Source: Rubrobacter indicoceani
GTDB taxonomy: Bacteria; Actinomycetota; Rubrobacteria; Rubrobacterales; Rubrobacteraceae
NCBI RefSeq assembly: GCF_003568865.1
Contig: NZ_CP031115.1
Location: 62,001-126,000 of the forward strand
DNA length: 64,000 nucleotides
Direction of reading: 5' to 3'
This document shows positions 62,830 through 64,000 of the stretch, in pieces. The notes below the pieces were generated by a model, which had not been told where the DNA came from, ran no database searches, and saw only the letters and a program-made list of their open reading frames with translations. Each line of letters opens with the position of its first letter. The first letter of the stretch is position 1. The translations under genes and the position numbers were made by a program.

Positions 62830-63967
62830 CGGTGCAGAGGCACAGAGCAGACCAGACTACCGCGTGGACCGGGCGGCGGTCGCCTTCGGGCGTGTACTGC
62901 GCCGAAGCGGCATCCGCTGCGGCTCCGACCGGACGATGGAGTTCGTCCGCGCCCTGGAGGTCGTCGGCCTAAAGAGCCGCAGAGAGGTCTACTGGTCGGG
63001 CAAGGCGGTTTTCTGCTCGCGCTACGAGGATCTGAAGCTCTACGATGCGGCGTTTCAGGCGTTCTGGGACGAACTGGACCTCCCGGCCCGCCCGCCACAG
63101 CCGAGGGAAAAAGAACCCGAACTGGAGCTGGACTCGGTGATGCCCCCGAAGGAGCAGGTCAAGGCCGACGAGGAGGGCGAAGAGGCCGTTACGATGCGCT
63201 ACAGCCCGATCGAAGTCCTGCGCGAGAAGGACTTCTCCGAGTATACGGAGGATGAATTCGGGGAGCTGAACCGACTGCTCTCCGACCTCGACCTCTCCGG
63301 TGCGCCGCGCAGAAGCCGGAGGCTGGAGGCCGCGAAACGGGGACGCTTTGATCACCGCAAGACCCTCCACGCTGCGATGCGCTCCGGCGGCGAAGCCGTT
63401 CGACACCGCTACCGCGACAACCGGCTCCAGCCAAGGCGTGTCGTATTGTTATGCGATATATCCGGCTCGATGGCGGGTTACAGTCGAGCGCTGTTGCGTT
63501 TCCTGCACGCGGGCGTCATTACGAGCGGGAAGCTGGAGGCTTTTGCCGTCGGGACACGCCTAACGCGCATAACCCGCGAGCTGACGTCGAAAGACCCGGA
63601 CCGTGCGCTGCGTGAAGCGTCCGGGGCGGTCGAGGACTGGTCTGGCGGGACGCGGCTGGGGGACGTATTCAAAGACTTCGTGGACGTGTGGGGTCAGCGG
63701 GGGATGGCACGGGGCTCGGTTGTAGTAATACTTTCAGACGGCTGGGACCGGGGCGACGTAGGCGTTCTCAAGGAGCAGATGCTCAGGATGAGTCGGCTGG
63801 CGCACAGGATCATCTGGGTCAACCCGCTGAAGGCTCGCGAAGGCTTCGAGCCGCTGGCCGGGGGGATGGCGGCGTCGCTGCCGTTCGTGGACGTTTTTCT
63901 TGCCGGGAACAACTTCAACAGTCTCGAGAAGCTTGCAGAAGCCATCGCCAAAGCCGCGAAACATTGA
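62798..63967 (+). CDS. coxE: VWA-domain protein, CoxE-like
   Basis: About 390 residues. N-terminal helical domain (FGRVLRRSGIRCGSDRTMEFVRALE), acidic linker, then VWA with MIDAS DISGS (about 220-224 from ATG 62798) and VVILSDGWDRGD. The start could also be TTG 62786; both overlap coxD. Partner of the CoxD-like ATPase in maturing the Mo enzyme. Lacks His runs, unlike the 48652 protein. Confidence 0.88.
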   Translation: MQVAGDIPKNNGAEAQSRPDYRVDRAAVAFGRVLRRSGIRCGSDRTMEFVRALEVVGLKSRREVYWSGKAVFCSRYEDLKLYDAAFQAFWDELDLPARPPQPREKEPELELDSVMPPKEQVKADEEGEEAVTMRYSPIEVLREKDFSEYTEDEFGELNRLLSDLDLSGAPRRSRRLEAAKRGRFDHRKTLHAAMRSGGEAVRHRYRDNRLQPRRVVLLCDISGSMAGYSRALLRFLHAGVITSGKLEAFAVGTRLTRITRELTSKDPDRALREASGAVEDWSGGTRLGDVFKDFVDVWGQRGMARGSVVVILSDGWDRGDVGVLKEQMLRMSRLAHRIIWVNPLKAREGFEPLAGGMAASLPFVDVFLAGNNFNSLEKLAEAIAKAAKH

Positions 63968-64000
63968 CGAGGTACGGCTGTGATCCACGTTAAGATGTAG

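Noticed and set aside
1-64000. tRNA, rRNA, CRISPR arrays, prophage attachment sites
   Set aside because: Reading the intergenic stretches gave no tRNA-like T-loop plus acceptor pairing, no spaced direct repeats and no integrase or transposase gene.

Overview
The window is high-GC DNA with mostly tight, co-directional gene strings, frequent GTG/TTG starts and 4-bp stop/start overlaps. The gene set (zwf-opcA-pgl, succinylase-type DAP/lysine genes, a full mycofactocin locus, an NDMA-type methanol dehydrogenase, a form II CO-dehydrogenase-like operon, DUF4242, PLDc_N) points to an actinobacterium, most likely Rubrobacter or a close relative. That assignment is inference; no rRNA gene is present to test it. 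I saw no tRNA, rRNA, CRISPR array or intact insertion sequence.

Layout: 1-3.3 kb, oxidative pentose phosphate genes (zwf cut by the window edge, opcA, pgl). 3.4-9.2 kb, an epimerase, CorA, a lipoate-ligase family protein and an ABC-2 exporter pair. 9.2-11.3 kb, a lipoprotein and an orphan sugar-type binding protein. 11.4-15.9 kb, dapE-dapD-dapC with divergent lysA. 16-22 kb, miscellaneous genes with a decayed regulator/ABC-transporter locus and an acyltransferase remnant. 21.9-25.9 kb, response regulators and a REC-PAS histidine kinase. 26-30 kb, dapF and dapB-dapA-lysC. 30-35.4 kb, membrane and redox proteins and a PAS sensor protein. 35.5-38.1 kb, a metal patch: DUF4242, a Fur pseudogene, TrmO, a NicO-type nickel/cobalt permease and an intact Fur-family repressor with a palindrome at its start.

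38.7-52.7 kb, all on the minus strand, is the most interesting part. An NDMA-dependent methanol dehydrogenase (MDO) with its own terminator is followed by a MoxR ATPase with a His-rich tail, two paralogous von Willebrand A (VWA) proteins (the first with a His-rich insert), a methyltransferase resembling MftM, the mycofactocin precursor mftA, a mycofactocin-type SDR, then mftB, mftC, mftD, mftE and an mftF fused to an N-terminal methyltransferase. The string therefore encodes a peptide-derived redox cofactor, two dehydrogenases expected to use it, and a candidate ATPase/VWA machine with possible metal-binding segments that may load or remodel the dehydrogenase.

53.1-64 kb is molybdenum/CO-like metabolism: an AbrB-family membrane protein, modA-modB without modC, a TauE/SafE permease, a Mop protein overlapping a minimal PucR-type regulator, then coxS-coxL-coxM with their own MoxR (CoxD) and VWA (CoxE) proteins. 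Two distinct MoxR-VWA systems thus lie about 10 kb apart, each beside a different metalloenzyme. Repeated TGCA-type palindromes occur in the promoter regions of this half.
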